Shown one piece after another: positions 1 to 12,418 of a DNA stretch of 64,000 nucleotides. This DNA comes from Juglans regia (taxonomy: Eukaryota; Streptophyta; Magnoliopsida; Fagales; Juglandaceae): contig NC_049907.1 of NCBI RefSeq assembly GCF_001411555.2, positions 10,968,622 through 11,032,621 on the forward strand. The letters run 5' to 3'. The notes under the pieces were generated by a model. It searched no databases. It was given only the letters and a program-made list of their open reading frames with translations, and was not told where the DNA came from. Numbering within the stretch: position 1 is the first letter of the stretch; every line of letters starts with the position of its first letter. The translations under genes were made by a program, and so were the position numbers.

Positions 1-955
1 GAATGTGCCTTGCCTATTGCATCTAGCAACAAGCTACCACAGCATGATGGTGATTCCCTTGTTGACAACATTGAATACATAAAACTTGTAGGTGCCTTAC
101 AATATTGCACCTTGACAAGACCGACATTGCTTATGCTGGAAATCATTTTTGCTAGTTCCTTCATTCTCCCACAACCTCTCATTGGACTATAGCCAAAAAG
201 GGAGCTCAAATATCTAAGGGCTCCATTACTCGTGGACTTCACTTTTCTTGTGGCTCTCTTACACTACATACTTATTGTGACTTGGATTGTGCAGGTTCTC
301 TTGATGACCCCAGGTCTACTACTGTTTTTGGTGTCTGTCTTGGTCCATTCCTCCTCTCATGGTGTGCTAAAAAGAAAAGTGTTGTATCTCACAACATCAT
401 AGAGGCAGAGTATCGCTCTCTAGCATTAGTTACAACTGAGTTATATTGCTTAAGGATGCTTCTTTGTGACTTAAAATTTTCATTTTCTTCACCCCCGACT
501 GTATGGTGTGACAACCTTGGTGCTATTGATTTGGCTTCTAATCCCATATTTCATGCTCATACCAAGTATATTGAGGTTAATTATCACTTCATTCGGGAGA
601 AGGTGTTAAACAATGATATTCAAATCAAATACATTCATACATCTGATCAGTGTTCATACATATTCACCAAGGGCCTTACCTCAGCCCGTTGCATTCTTCT
701 TAGAGACAAGCTAATGCTTCAAAACCTCCCCATTAGCTTGTTGGGGGCTATTAAGCCTATTGATTGCATAGATTTCTCACATAAAGACAACTCATTAGAT
801 TGCTTAGATCACTCTAATCTACTGTTACATAATCAACAGTTGGTCTTGTTCTTTGTTTCGATTTTTAGATTCACCGTCAAGATTGTATAGTTGTAGCTAC
901 TACTGTAATATCTCATAAAAAATGTATATATTCAATACAATCTTAGTAATGAAAT
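1..955 (+). mobile_element. Ty1/copia retrotransposon remnant: RNase H end and partial 3' LTR
   Basis: The first 200 bases encode a decayed end of a copia reverse transcriptase (VGALQYCTLTRP block). Positions 282-750 read through the copia RNase H: the motif block around WCAKKKSVVSHNIIEAEYRS, then WCDNLGAIDLASNP and HTKYIEVNYHFIRE. The tail IFTKGLTSARC is typical of the polyprotein end. A purine-rich tract at about 738-750 could be the polypurine tract, followed by LTR-like sequence to about 955. Stops and frame changes make it dead. The element is cut off by the window start, so its 5' part and age cannot be judged. Confidence 0.85.
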
Positions 956-1079
956 GTAAGGTTTCTTTCTATAATTCACTTCTCGTGTGTAATTCTTACA
1001 TAAAATATCCCAAAACTTCAGATTCTGCCATTTTGAACATTTTTTGGATCAACATTGAAAACACATGTTACCTAGTATC

Positions 1080-2395
1080 ATTTCACCAAACCAAATTGCA
1101 TTTCTACTTGCTAGACTAATTACTAATAACATTCTTGTTGTGTATGAGACTTTGCACATTATGAACTCTTTGACAAGTCGTAGGGATGGTTATATGGCTA
1201 TTAAGATAGATATGAGTAAAGCATATAACAAAGTTGAATGACTTTATTTAGAAGAAGTTATGAGAAAGATAGAGTTTGCTGAAAAGTGGATTCAAATCAT
1301 GATGAAATGTATTAATTTAGCGACTTCAATTCTTGTCAACAAGGAGCCACAAGGAAACATTGTGCATACACGCGAACTAAGACAAGGTGATTCACTCTCA
1401 TCTTATCTCTTTATTATTTGTGCTTGAGGATTTAAGTTCTCTTATATCGGATGCAATGTGCATAGAGTTATATCAGGCCTACCTATTGCTGGTGGGGAAC
1501 TGAGAATGAGTCATTTTTTTCTTTTTGATGATAGTCTATTATTTTGTAAAGCCGATTCCATAGAGTGGTCGAGACTTTATCACATTCTAGAATTGTATGA
1601 GCATGCTTTAGGGCATAAACATAACTTGGCTAAGTTAACTATCTTTTTCAAAAACAAAAAAAAAATACATACTCGAGAACTTATGTTACCCACTACTAGT
1701 ATTTGTCCAACAAAACATTTTGAAAATCACCTTTCAACACACCAAAAATAGTAAAGTCCTGGATCAAGTCCTTTCAACACATCAAAAATAGAACTTGAGT
1801 GGAATTAATAATTGGAGAACTGAGTTTCTATCTGAGGTAGGTAATGAGATGTTGATTAAAGCTATTTTACAATCCATCTTGACTTATAGTATGAATGTTC
1901 TTCTTCTTTTTCCAAAGACATTTTGTCAAGAGATAAGTAAGATAATCAGAAAGTTTTGGCGGAACTTCCAAGTGAAATCTAATGGTGTTCATTGGATATG
2001 TTAAGATCATATGAGAAAATCAAAAGCAGATGGAGTCTTGGACCTCGGACCTAGAGATGTTTCAATAAGGATTTGCTCGCTAAACAATGTTGGCAGTTGC
2101 TATAATTTCCTAACTCTCTCACAAGTCATATTTATAAGGCAAAATACTTCCCACTTGGTTTTGTTTTGGATGAGAATTTGTCCTAAATCCTTCTTTTGCT
2201 TGGAAGAGCTTATGTTTTGCTTTGCTTGGAGAATTGGGAATGAGAAACGAGTGAAGATCTGGAAATATAAACTATTCCAAGGCGATTCTTTTTTTGAAAC
2301 TTTGTCACCAGTTAGAATATTTAATGAGAATACTGTTGAATTTGGAGAATCCAAATATGCAAAGATCTCATGTCAAACCGTTGTAGAAATTTGAT
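1080..2395 (+). mobile_element. L1-type LINE reverse transcriptase remnant
   Basis: Broken frames encode the plant LINE RT in order: a segment around NNILVVYETLHIMNS, then YMAIKIDMSKAYNKVE (the usual D-M-S-K-A-Y block), RELRQGDSLSSYLFIICA, and the catalytic region read as HFFLFDDSLLFCKADS at about 1515-1560. LINE RTs normally have F-A-D-D here; this copy reads F-D-D, so the catalytic block is itself altered. Later segments (1795-2004 INNWRTEFLSEVGNEMLIKAIL; 2011-2394) match the RT thumb and following region. At 1731-1790 a stretch of about 20 bases is repeated after 40 bases. No endonuclease part is seen; it abuts the copia remnant on the left. Confidence 0.8.
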
Positions 2396-2511
2396 AGAGA
2401 GCATACCTATAGCCATTGGAGGGGAGAGCGCAGCAGATTAGTCTTTCAAGTCTAATATTCACTCTTTGTTAAAGCTCACAGCGATGAGATGCTCAGAGTC
2501 AAGAATGAATC

Positions 2512-3239
2512 TGTAGTGGAGACCATAACTTATATATAATACCTGAATTCCAATATTTCTGATTATAAAATAATGGAATTATAAGGGTCTTTTTTGGGTC
2601 TCTACACATGAATTGGGCCCACATCACTTTAATACTCATGATCTAACCAAAATCATAAGCTTCTAGAGATGTGTAAATAGCTCAGTTATGTCATTTTATT
2701 GATCACACTTAGTGGGTCGTACATATATTGCCCAAACCTTATATTTTGCAATTATACAATGTATGCTTTATAATCTATGTAGGTCCATTAATTTTTAAAT
2801 AGTTATAATTAGCTCCTACTTGGACCACATAAGTCATTGAAAAAATCAAACATTGTAAACTTTATGAGCTCAAACTATAATTTCCAGATTTTATGGATAT
2901 GATCTAAAAAACAATCTTGTTCATTAAATAATATCAATATAGAATCATGACAGTCCTCACATTTATTGCGACAGGATCTATCCATGGTCGCAAACACTAA
3001 TATTATCAACAACATAGATCAGTACGAATGAGTAGCATGGAAATTTCATGTAATGGATCTTTTATCATGCCAATTTTTAATTGGTCCAACTTTGTGACTC
3101 AAACATGAGTCTCTGCATGGTTCTTTCAAACCTTATATATTACCACGATTTGAAAGAAATGCAATTTTATTTTTTAGAATCATCAATAAACCAAAATATG
3201 ATCGTAATAAGTGTCAATAAATTAAATACATAACAGACA
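2512..3239 (-). repeat. Candidate 3' LTR of the minus-strand copia relic
   Basis: Read on the minus strand, a G-rich tract (AGTGGGGG, near 3243-3250) lies just past the RNase H end, where a polypurine tract is expected. It is followed by a stretch beginning TGTCTG at 3239 and ending CTACA at 2512, giving TG..CA ends and 728 bp. No second LTR was found next to the gag end at 6327, so the boundaries are inferred only from position and end bases; TGTTATG a few bases in is an alternative start. Confidence 0.4.
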
Positions 3240-6200
3240 AACCCCCACTAGTAAAGTATGTCACTAGGACCAACCACTCACATACATACTTCTTAAATAC
3301 TTTAGGTGGTAAGCTCATAGTGAGCATATCCGCAACCATGAGATCTGTGCTAACGTACTCAGTTAACACATGACGATTTTGAACTCTTTTCTTCATAACA
3401 AGAAATTTTATGTCAATGTGCTTAAACTTTGACAAACTTTTGTCGTTCTTGGAATATAATTCATCAATGCTATCCAGGACTTGAATTCCAGCGATAAAAT
3501 TTCGCAACCATATTGCTTGATTGGAATCCTCATAACAAGTAATAAATTTTGCTTTCATGATAGAAGAAGTTAGAAGTGTTTGTTTGATGCTTTTCCATAA
3601 CACAGCTCCCCCAACTAAAATAAAAATATAACGAGAAGTGAATCTCCTATTATCGAGGCAAGCAGCAAAGTCAAAGTCCAAGAGCCTAATAATCTCAAGA
3701 TCTTATGACATTCGATATGTGAGCATTTAGTCTTTTATTCTTTTCAAGTACTACATTACCTTTTTAGCTGCTTTCTAGTGATCCATGGCTAAATTATTAA
3801 AATATCTACTAAGCATTCCAATAGCATATGTAATACACCTGAGCACACATAAACTCCCTACAACTGATGCATAAGGGATGTCCTCTATTTGTTTCTTTTA
3901 AATGTTACTCTTTGGGCAATAGAGCAAACTTAATCTATCACTTTTTGCAATGACCGCATCCCCAAATTCACAATTTTGCATTCCAAACCTACTAAATATT
4001 ATCTTGACATATGCCTTCTTTGATAAGCCAACTATACCAAGTGATATATCATGTTGAATTTGTATGTCTATCACAAAAGATACATCACTAAGATCTTTCA
4101 TTTCAAGTTATTTCGAAAGAAATTTCTTAGTCTCATGTAATAGGCCTATATCACTACTCGCCAATAGGATGTCGTCGACATATAGCACCGAAAATATAAA
4201 ATTGCTCCCACTAATTTTATGATAAATACATTGATCCACAATATTTTCCCTAAAATCAAAAGTGAAATTTACTCAATCAAATTTTCAATATCATTGGCAT
4301 GGTGCCTAATTTAAACCATAGATAGATTTTTTCAGTTTGCAAACCAATGACTTGATTCATCAGTTTCAAAGCCCTCTAGTTGCACCATATATACTGTCTT
4401 CTCAATGTCACCATTGAGAAAATAGGTCTTTAAATCCATCTATTGAAGCTATAAATCATAATAAGCTGCAAGTGTCATAATTAGTCCTAAAAGAGTCTTT
4501 CGATAAAATTGGAAAGAAAGTCTCCTTATAGTCAATGCATTCCTTCTGATTAAAGCCTTTTGAAACAGGATGTTGTTCACCTGATCTATCATATCTACTA
4601 TAGTATTCATTACCACAGTCAGATCTAACAACCTTAATCTTCTTATCAAGCTAATTTTCAACTTCTGTTTTATAAGCCTTAAAAATGTTCAATGCTTGTG
4701 ATTTTTTATGTATCTAATATAGATACTCATAACGAGAATAGTCATATATAAAAGTGATAAAATATCATTGACCCAAGATGCCATAGGGAATAGACTACAA
4801 ATGTCAATATATATCATTTCTAAGATGTCTAAACTCATGTTGCCACCTATTTTTCTTATATTTGTTTGCTTTCTTTTTATACATTCATCACAGATTTTAA
4901 AATCTGAAAAATCAAAAAGACCAAGAATTCCAATTAACACAAGTCTTTCAATTCTCTCTTTCGAGATATGTCACAAAAGCTTATGCTACAATATAGATGA
5001 GTTCTCATGAATTAATCTTCACTTTGTATGATAACTATTTACATGCAATGTTTCTTTTGTCTTTAAGTAAGAGGCATGCATGTTTAACAAATAAAGATTG
5101 CCAACTAAAGAGCCAATACCAATAACATTTGAATCTCGAAAAGGACTGAATTTCTTGTTTCCAAAATGAACAAATAATAATCAAATTTGTCTAAACAAGG
5201 ACGTAAAGCAAATTCCATCTAAACGACACTACAAAAAAAGTCACATTCAAATCCAAATAAAAACTAGGTTCTAGTTTTAGTCTATATACTTCAATTACAC
5301 TCACACTAACTTTATTGTCATCTCCCAAGTAAATGAACTTTTCATCATTACTAGGTTTTTGGCACTTTAGGTAACCCTTTATAGTAATACTGATGTGAAT
5401 AGTAGCTCTCAAATCTATCCACCAAGAGTTAGGTGTCACAATAGCCAAATTAACTTTAGTGCAAAAAAAAGAAAAATATATAGAAAATCACTTTTTATTG
5501 CATGACAATCTTTCTTCACATGACAAGCCTTCTTGTAAAAGTAATAGGTAGAAATCTTATCCTATCTCTATTACACAATTGCCTTTGAAGTCATAGCATC
5601 CGCAGCTGGCTTAGCTTTATATATTATTCCTTCTTTTCTTGATGCTCAAGTGAGCGCTTTCTATCATTTCTAATTTCAACATCTCTTCCTCTTGCACACA
5701 CTAAGCAATGAGCTCTTTAAGAATCTATTTATCTATTTAAGTATTATAATTAATCTTAACGGGACCAAATTCTTCAAGAAAAGAAATTAAATTGAGATGC
5801 ACGAGAACTTCATCAGAAAACTCTAACTTTAGGGCTCTCAATCTAGTAAGAAGTTTTGACATTTCCATAATGTACTCCCTTATGTTTCCTTTGTCATTAT
5901 ATCGCATTGAGATAAGTTTGCTAAGAAGCGTACTTGTCTCTACCTTTTCCAGTGCAACAAGCCGGTATGCTATTTGGCTTTGGCACTTCTTGGCATTTTC
6001 CTCTTCAAGCATTGCACCTCAAATAGAACTAGAACTAGGATACTTCATTATCATAAAACTTATGCGATTAGAGCGCTCCCATTTCTAATTAGATGCCCTC
6101 TAATTAGCAAAAATTTGATAAGTAGGCTTGGGAGGCTTATCAACCAGAAGTGCATAGTTCAGATCTATACACCCAAGAACAATAGTAATGTGCTCTTTCC

Positions 6201-6327
6201 ATTTTGCAAATTCAGATCCATTAAAAGTTGTTATGTTATTCAAACTGCTAGATATCAAATATGCATTCACTATAAGAAAATAAAAGAAACTTACAATAAA
6301 TAAATGTTCCATCAAAATTATTGACAA
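3214..6327 (-). mobile_element. Decayed Ty1/copia polyprotein, gag to RNase H
   Basis: Minus-strand pieces lie in copia order from right to left. Gag: 6327-6100 (FNGSEFAKWKEHITIVLG) and 6012-5737 (RYNDKGNIREYIMEMSKLL). Protease: 5448-5191, where the usual W-x-x-D-S-G-A reads SWWIDLRATIHIS, so the active-site S-G is lost. Pre-integrase/integrase: 4940-4689, including CDECIKRKQ. Heavily decayed RT between about 4660 and 3700. RNase H: 3681-3214, with SSIMKAKFITCYEDSNQAIWLRNFI and FKHIDIKFLVMKKRV. Numerous stops separate the pieces. The right end is replaced by an AT-rich repeat, so no 5' LTR is visible. Confidence 0.8.
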
Positions 6328-6330
6328 TTA

Positions 6331-7560
6331 GGGCTGCAAACGAACTGAGTTGAGCCGAATTCAAACAAGGGTAATCGAGCTCGATTAACATGTTTACTCA
6401 GTCGAACTTGAATAAGATTCACATATCCTTGTTTGACTCATTAACTATTAATGTTTTTATATTCGGCTCGAACTCAACTAAAAACAAATATATGACTCGA
6501 ACTTGAGTAGCTCGAATTTGATTTTTTTTAAAATTCTAATTCTTATCTTTCGATTAATATAAAAAAATTTCAAATTTTTTTAAAAATAACTATTTAACTT
6601 TTCAACCGAATAGTTTTGATTAAAAAATTCTTATGATATAACTTTTTATAAAATAAATTAACTTATAGTTATAAATTAAAAAACTAAATTAAATAAATGT
6701 GTTAAACTAAACTATTTAATGTATAGATAATATAATAAATAAAATGTTCTAGTTGTATAATATATTATTATTAAATATAAGTTATAGATATATTACAACG
6801 TACATTATTGTATATTATATTTATTAGTGTATTACAAGCATATGATATAAATATATAATTATAATATATAAGTTCATGTACATATATTACAGTATAAAAG
6901 TATAATAATATGCAACTATAAATAATAAGCAATAGTTATAACCTACAATATGTGTTATCATTTATTTAGTATAGTGAAAACCATATTGTGTATAAGGTTA
7001 ATGATATGATTCTTTAATGAAAAAGAAATACCATCAACTTATGTTGTGATCTAGATTATATATACAAATTATGGTTAATCAATTATAGTTAATTTCGTAA
7101 TTCTTTCAAGTAAATGTGTATTCACATATTCATTTATTATCATATCAATAGGCTATAATCTATGTAACAATTAGAAAATTCATAGATAACATTAACGTTA
7201 TATTACATAATACATTATTAACTAAATTTATAAAATAAATTGTATTACAAGCATCAAATAGCTTGATATATCATATAACTTGTAATAAAATACAACTAAA
7301 CATTCATAACTAATTACATAAAATATTTTTTTATAAAAAAAGAATAATACAAATTATCCTAAACACTCTTTGGGAACATAATAAATATATTAAATAAGGT
7401 AAACTATATATAAATTAATAATATACAATTAAGTATATAAAATGTAACAAATTTGTAATAAATATAACATGTAAATATACAACACATATATTATGAGCTC
7501 AAACAAGTCAAGTCGAGCTTATACGAGCTTTATTCATGAACCTAAATCGAGATGCAAGTG
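6331..7560. repeat. AT-rich repeat with TCGAGC-type ends, possible non-autonomous DNA transposon
   Basis: The left end starts AGGGCTGCAAACGAACTGAG and contains several TCGAGC/GCTCGA motifs, including the palindrome TCGAGCTCGA near 6377. The right end (7495-7550) again has GAGCTC, TCGAGC and CGAGCTT motifs in the complementary sense. Between them lies about 1 kb of almost pure AT sequence without reading frames. GGGCTGCAAACGA-type ends are common on plant repeats, but a clean terminal inverted repeat and target duplication are not visible, so the class is uncertain. Confidence 0.4.
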
Positions 7561-8617
7561 GCCTTCTTCCAATAATGCTAGCTGGCATAAATAATATAAA
7601 ATTAGGGCTTGGCCAAACAATAACCAACCTTTGCACCAACTAATGAATACATTGGTTGATTCGAAAATTATACAATTTACATTTAACTACCTTATACCAT
7701 CTATGATCTAGCCAAATAACAACCTTCTTTGGACCAATTGTTATTAATATGGATATAGATGTAACTGGATGCAATTCATTAAAGTTTTACATTTTTAGGC
7801 CAATGAGAAGATCTCCATGATAGAGGTCACTTAGGCGAAGTATCAATTTAATTTCTCCGAGCCATATGTACTAATTACGAATACATATCTCAAACAAAAT
7901 AATTATGTACATAAATAAGACAATCTTAAGTAACTTGTCTATAATAGAGCTATTACAAAAAGGAAAGATTTTTTTTAATTCTTAATTTTTGTAAAAAGTA
8001 TTATTTAATTATTTTAATCTGTTGGACCAGGTTAGGATATAGAGCCGGGTCAAACTAGGCGACCCAATCAACCAAACAGTCAAACCTTGTTGATCGACCA
8101 AGCCTACTAACTGACCCGAATACCAAATGGGTCGGCCAAACGGGTTAGGGTGAATCCATGTATTGGGTATGGGTATTCATTTGGCTTAATAAAGTTAAAC
8201 CCAAAAACTGGGTAAGACCATTGCTACAAGCCCCAATATCATCGAACCTAAGTCAACTTAACATAAAACAAATAAACCCTACCAAACCAAAGATCCACGA
8301 CCCAATTTCCATTATGTTACGACCCAAATTCCTGTAGCAAAAATCCAATTGCTACTATCACTATTACGGCCAACCAAGCACCATTTCATGTGCATCTTGG
8401 CGAGGGAACACCAGTGAGGAAATTTTCGACTCCTAGTGCCTTCGGCAGCCATTTTTTATTTAAAAAATTGAAAATAGTTTTGTGCCACCCATAGGTGGCA
8501 GTTATGGAGAAATCCAAAGAACTACACACCTCCAACCACCACAACAGATCGAGAAAATTTTTTTTGGTCGCCCCATTCATTTTAAAAACCAAATCAAAAG
8601 TTAATTTGAATGGTGAA
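7561..8617. other. Intergenic stretch without recognisable genes
   Basis: No coding segment or RNA gene is recognisable. Between about 8030 and 8360 the base composition rises and short direct motifs such as GACCCAA and GGGTCGG recur, which suggests an old unidentified repeat. Confidence 0.5.
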
Positions 8618-9154
8618 TGTTAATGCCAAAAATTGCATAACAGACCGGAAAGGAAGAAAGCGTCACCCCTGACTCACATTGGTGTTTTCGGGCTTTGATC
8701 CAGTGCTCGTCGCGTTCATCCATAACATAAATAATAAATAAGCGAATAAAAGTAAATAAAAGAGAGACACAAGAATTTAAGTGGTTTGGCATAAAAGCAT
8801 ACGTCCACAGGTTGTAGGGGCAAAATCCAGTATATCAGGTGATGATTTTACAATGTCTCATGGCCTCACATATCGCTCAATACAATGGGAGAATTTAGTC
8901 TCAGGAGAGTCCTTCTAGAGAATTTGTGGAAAGTGCATGGAGAGACCCCGTCCGATTTGTGGGGGAGCTACTCCTTATATAGAGTTTATTTCCTTGGAGT
9001 GATAGAATCCAACTTGACTTGTAATATATTTTCCTTTTAGGAGTCTGAGCCTACTTCTTTGCCTTATCTCTATCCTGTCTTATCTCTTGGTTTTATCTCT
9101 TCCCTTAGTGATAGGTTTCCAGAGAGTTTGACCTAGTCAATTTAGTCCCTAACA
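8618..9154 (-). repeat. Inverted LTR of the 8.6-13.6 kb element family
   Basis: This 537-bp block is the reverse complement of the LTRs at 9379-9936 and 13010-13567, starting TGTTAATGCC and ending CCTAACA. It keeps the same landmarks on the minus strand: the TATATAAGGAG-like box, the CCCCCACAAATCGG block and the AAATTTACTTTTATTCGC-like tail. Just beyond its inner end (9155-9180) is the reverse complement of the sequence that precedes the other two LTRs (TTAAGAATCGAGGG in plus sense), so its polypurine side faces inward. It belongs to a second, oppositely oriented copy. Confidence 0.85.
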
Positions 9155-9378
9155 GATGCCCTTGATTCTTAAGGTCAACGCACAAAGTATTCCTCGCCAG
9201 TTGCTCTCCCACACAATGCTGCTTGCCCACAAAGTTCTGCTCACCAATTGCTCACCACATGAGGCAGCTTGCTAGACCGTAGCTCACCGCGAAGGTCCAG
9301 TCGCCGTCTAACTTGCATCGAAGATCCTCACCCATCGCCTTCTTGATAAACAAGTTGATCTTAAGAATCGAGGGCATC
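9155..9378 (+). mobile_element. Short internal segment between head-to-head LTRs
   Basis: The first ~25 bases are the inverted polypurine-side flank of the left LTR. The rest carries the CTCGCCA-type motif on the plus strand and ends with TTAAGAATCGAGGGCATC, the same polypurine-side flank that precedes the LTR at 13010. The segment is therefore the truncated 3' interior of a plus-strand copy, fused to an inverted copy. Confidence 0.75.
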
Positions 9379-9936
9379 TGTTAGGGACTAAATTGATTAG
9401 GTCAAACCCTCTGAAAACCTATTACTAAGGGAAGAGATAAAGCCAAGAGATAAGGCAAGAAATAGATAAGGCAAAGAAGTTGGCTCGGACTCCTAAAAGG
9501 AAAATATATTACAAGTCAAGTTGGACTCTATCACTCCAAGAAAATAACCTCTATATAAGGACCAACTCCCCCACAAATCGGGAGGAGGCTCGACAAGCTC
9601 ACTACTGGCTCACTCCATGCACTCTCCACCAATTCTCTAGAGGGACTCTCCTAAAACTAAGTTCTCTCATTGTATTGAGCGATATGTGAGGCTACGAGAT
9701 ATTATAAAATCATCACCTGATATAGTGGATCTTGCCCCCAACAGCCCGTGGATGTAGGGTTTTATGCCCAACCACGTAAATTTATGTCTCTTCCTTTATT
9801 TACTTTTATTCGCTTATTTATTATTTATGTAATGGATGAATGTGATGGGCACCATATTGAAGCCTGAATCACCAGTGTGGGTCGAGAATGACTCTTTCTT
9901 CCTTTCCGAGTTGTTGTGCAATTTTTGACATTAACA
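9379..9936 (+). repeat. LTR (558 bp), shared middle LTR of the element complex
   Basis: It begins TGTTAGGGAC and ends CATTAACA, and is exactly as long as the LTR at 13010-13567 with scattered substitutions between them. A TATA-like box (TATATAAGG) sits at about 9553. It is followed by a primer-site-like sequence but also preceded by a polypurine-side flank, so it serves as the 3' LTR of a left, truncated copy and as the 5' LTR of the right copy. Confidence 0.9.
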
Positions 9937-9938
9937 GT

Positions 9939-9956
9939 TGGCGCCATCTGTGGGAT
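9939..9956 (+). promoter_or_regulatory. Putative primer binding site
   Basis: TGGCGCCATCTGTGGGAT starts two bases after the LTR end. The TGGCGCC core is what many plant gypsy-type elements carry here, and would pair with the ...GGCGCCA 3' end of plant tRNA-Asp; this tRNA assignment is from memory. Confidence 0.6.
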
Positions 9957-10056
9957 CGAATTTTTTCTCTATGCCAGAATTGGGATAAGGATAGTCCCCG
10001 ACTCACGGGATCGTCTATAAAAGTTCAGATTCCTTTGATCATGAGATCGTCTCCAA

Positions 10057-10084
10057 AAAAAAAAATATATATATATATATATAA
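10057..10084. repeat. A-run and (AT)n microsatellite
   Basis: A homopolymer A-run passes into nine or ten AT units inside the LARD-like interior. Confidence 0.9.
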
Positions 10085-10460
10085 ACATGATGCCTGCCAC
10101 ACCCTTGTGCGATGTGAATTCTACACTCATAAGATCGTCACCGAAACATCAGAGAATGTGTTAGTGCTCCTTGCCACAAAACTACATGGATACCTCCTTG
10201 TCACATGCAGTACCAGTGCTCGCCAAGGAAGATTCTCGCCATCGATCCTCGCCACTAAGAGTTGCTTTCATACACGGTTCCTCGCCACAAGATGCTGCTC
10301 CCCAATTGCCCACTCATGGGATACTCCTCGCCACTTACTCACCACATAGCTAGAGCCTCCCTTGCCAAGTAAAGTCCCTCACCACAAGTACTCATTGCCA
10401 TAACTCCACTGCTCCACTGAAGCTTCTCGCCAGCGGTTCTCACCACTATGAGTTGCTGCC

Positions 10461-10536
10461 AGTTATGTGTTTCCTCGCCATAGTGGGTTTGCTCGCCACA
10501 GTTATGTGTTTCCTCGCCACAGTGGGTTTACTCACC
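10461..10536. repeat. Two 38-bp direct repeats
   Basis: The block GTTATGTGTTTCCTCGCCA plus about 19 following bases occurs twice in tandem, starting near 10459 and 10498, with a few differences. Confidence 0.8.
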
Positions 10537-10654
10537 ACATGGACTAATTCAATCCATGCATGATTTTCTCATCGAGAGGGGCTACTCGCCAATTGCTTAA
10601 CCAATGGGTACACCTCGCCAGTTACGCAACCCACATAGTGTTCCTCGCCACGCC

Positions 10655-11035
10655 TTCTTGCCAAAAAGTGAGGTCGAGCATCTCTCCTGCCTTTCTCCAA
10701 TTGGTAAGGTTACGCGGTCGAGCATCACTCCCGTCGCACCTCGTCAAGAACTGAGCGGTTGAGCATCTCTCCCGGCTTTCTCCAATCATTAAGGTGCGGT
10801 TGAGCATCACTCCCGCCACTCATTCTCGCCAAGAGCTGAGCAGTCGAGCATCTCTCCCGCCTTTCTCCAATCGGTAAGGTTACGCGATCGAGCATCACTC
10901 CCTCCACTCCTTCTTGCCAAGAACTGAGCGGTCTAGCATCTTTCCCTCCTTTCTCCAATCGGTAAGATTATGTGGTTGAGCATCACTTCCGCCACACCTA
11001 TCTACCAAGGCTACATAGTTGAGCATCTCTCTCGT
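10655..11035. repeat. Tandem array with 85-88 bp period, about four units
   Basis: The word CTTTCTCCAA recurs at 10691, 10776, 10861 and 10949, giving periods of 85, 85 and 88. Within each unit, a GGTCGAGCATCTCTCCCG-type half is followed by a CGATCGAGCATCACTCCCG-type half, so the array is built of alternating ~44-bp half-units. Minus-strand ORFs across it are by-products of the repetition. Confidence 0.85.
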
Positions 11036-11469
11036 TACGCCCATGGCCAAGAGTTACGCACTGCATAAAGTATCTCTCGCCATACACAGTATTTTCCACG
11101 TCATTCACATGAACGTTACTCAGCAACAGCTCAAAAAAATAGAAGAAAAAAGAAAAGAAAAGAAGAAGCAGAAGAAAGAAAGTCGAGCTAGTTGACTCGG
11201 AATTGAACTCGCTAAAGACAAAGAATTTTTATTGCTACAAAAGCGCTCAAGGCTAAGCAATTTTCCCATGCAAAAATGCTTCAGCAGCAAATGATCTCAA
11301 TCAGGACAAATTACTCTGACCGTTCGATATCATGGTCATCCCATATCCTCATCGTTGCAAAAACATGGTGGCCACACTTTAGCGGGATGACTCAGGTCAC
11401 AAATATCAAATTTATAATTTGTATTACACTTACCTATTTTGTTTTAGTGAGAAAATCTCATGACGCAGC

Positions 11470-11610
11470 GCAATTAAGAAAGGCGTGGAGGTGAAAGAAC
11501 CCCACAACCCACTCAGCAATCGAGAAGGCGTGGAGGTCAAAGAACCCTACAGCCACTCAGCAATCAAGAAGGCGTGAAGGTCAAAGAACCCCACAGCCCA
11601 CTTAGCAACC
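11470..11610. repeat. Three tandem ~45-bp repeats
   Basis: The word AGGCGTGGAGGT (third copy AGGCGTGAAGGT) starts at 11481, 11526 and 11570, each followed by AAAGAACCC and an ACTCAGCAA-like end. Confidence 0.85.
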
Positions 11611-11890
11611 AAAAGAAGATCTGCGCCCCTTGGAGAGCAACAAGACCAATGCTTTAGGCAAGTAACTAGACCAACACCTCTCGGCAACAACAAAACCGAC
11701 ATCTCCACCATGATTCCGGACCAAGGTCTCCGTGGAAAATATTGTGCATGTCGTGCACAGGGTGCCCCTGACCAACGTATGTCGCCCATATGTCACCAGT
11801 CTTCACCACTCAAGCGAGATGGACTAGGTTTTGAAAATTCAACTTGTAATTTGGATTATTTAACCTAGATACGATCGATCTCTAGCTCTC

Positions 11891-12418
11891 GCCAAAGGTG
11901 ACGTGGTCAAGGTGGTCTCCCACTAGCCTCAAATTTAAAGTTAACACGGTCGAGGTGATCTCCCGTTAACTCATTCTCGCCAAAGGTGACATGGTCGAGG
12001 TGATCTCCCACTAGCCTCAAATTTAAAGGTAACACGGTCGAGGTGATCTCCCATTAACTCCTTCTCGCGAAAGGTGACGTGCTCGAGGTGATCTCCCACC
12101 AGCCTTAAATTTAAAAGTAACACGGTCATGGTGATCTCCTGTTAACTCCTTTTCGCCAAAGGTGACGTGGTCGAAGTGATCTCCCACTAGCCTCAAATTT
12201 AAAGGTAACATGGTCGAGGTGATCTCCCGTTAACTCTTTCTCCCCAAAGGTGACGTGGTCGAGGTGATCTCCCACTAGCCTCAAATTAAAAGGTAACATA
12301 GTCGAGGTGATCTCCCGTTAACTCATTCTCGCCAAAGGTGACATGGTCGAGGTGATCTCCCACTAGCCTCAAATTTAAAGGAAACACAGTCAAGGTGATT
12401 TCCCGTTAACACCTATTT
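11891..12418. repeat. Six 88-bp tandem repeats made of two ~44-bp halves
   Basis: GCCAAAGGTG or a near match begins at 11891, 11979, 12067, 12155, 12243 and 12331, and GCCAAGGCTA starts a degenerate seventh at 12419; every spacing is exactly 88. Each unit has one half with GGTGACGTGGTCGAGGTGAT then CCACTAGCCTCAAA, and one with GGTAACACGGTCGAGGTGAT then CCCGTTAACTC. As 88 is not a multiple of three, the array cannot encode a repeated protein. Confidence 0.95.

Noticed and set aside
9888..10353. Frames of 153 and 60 codons in the LARD-like interior
   Set aside because: They cross the LTR end, the primer site and a microsatellite, and consist of repeat words; no retroelement domain.
10622..12211. 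Cys/Arg-rich repeated minus-strand frames (CSTAQ-, DHHDRV-type)
   Set aside because: They mirror tandem arrays whose 85-88 bp period is not a multiple of three, so the frame changes every unit.
11891..12418. CRISPR-like regular repeats
   Set aside because: Units are contiguous 88-bp tandem repeats with no unique spacers, in a eukaryotic genome.
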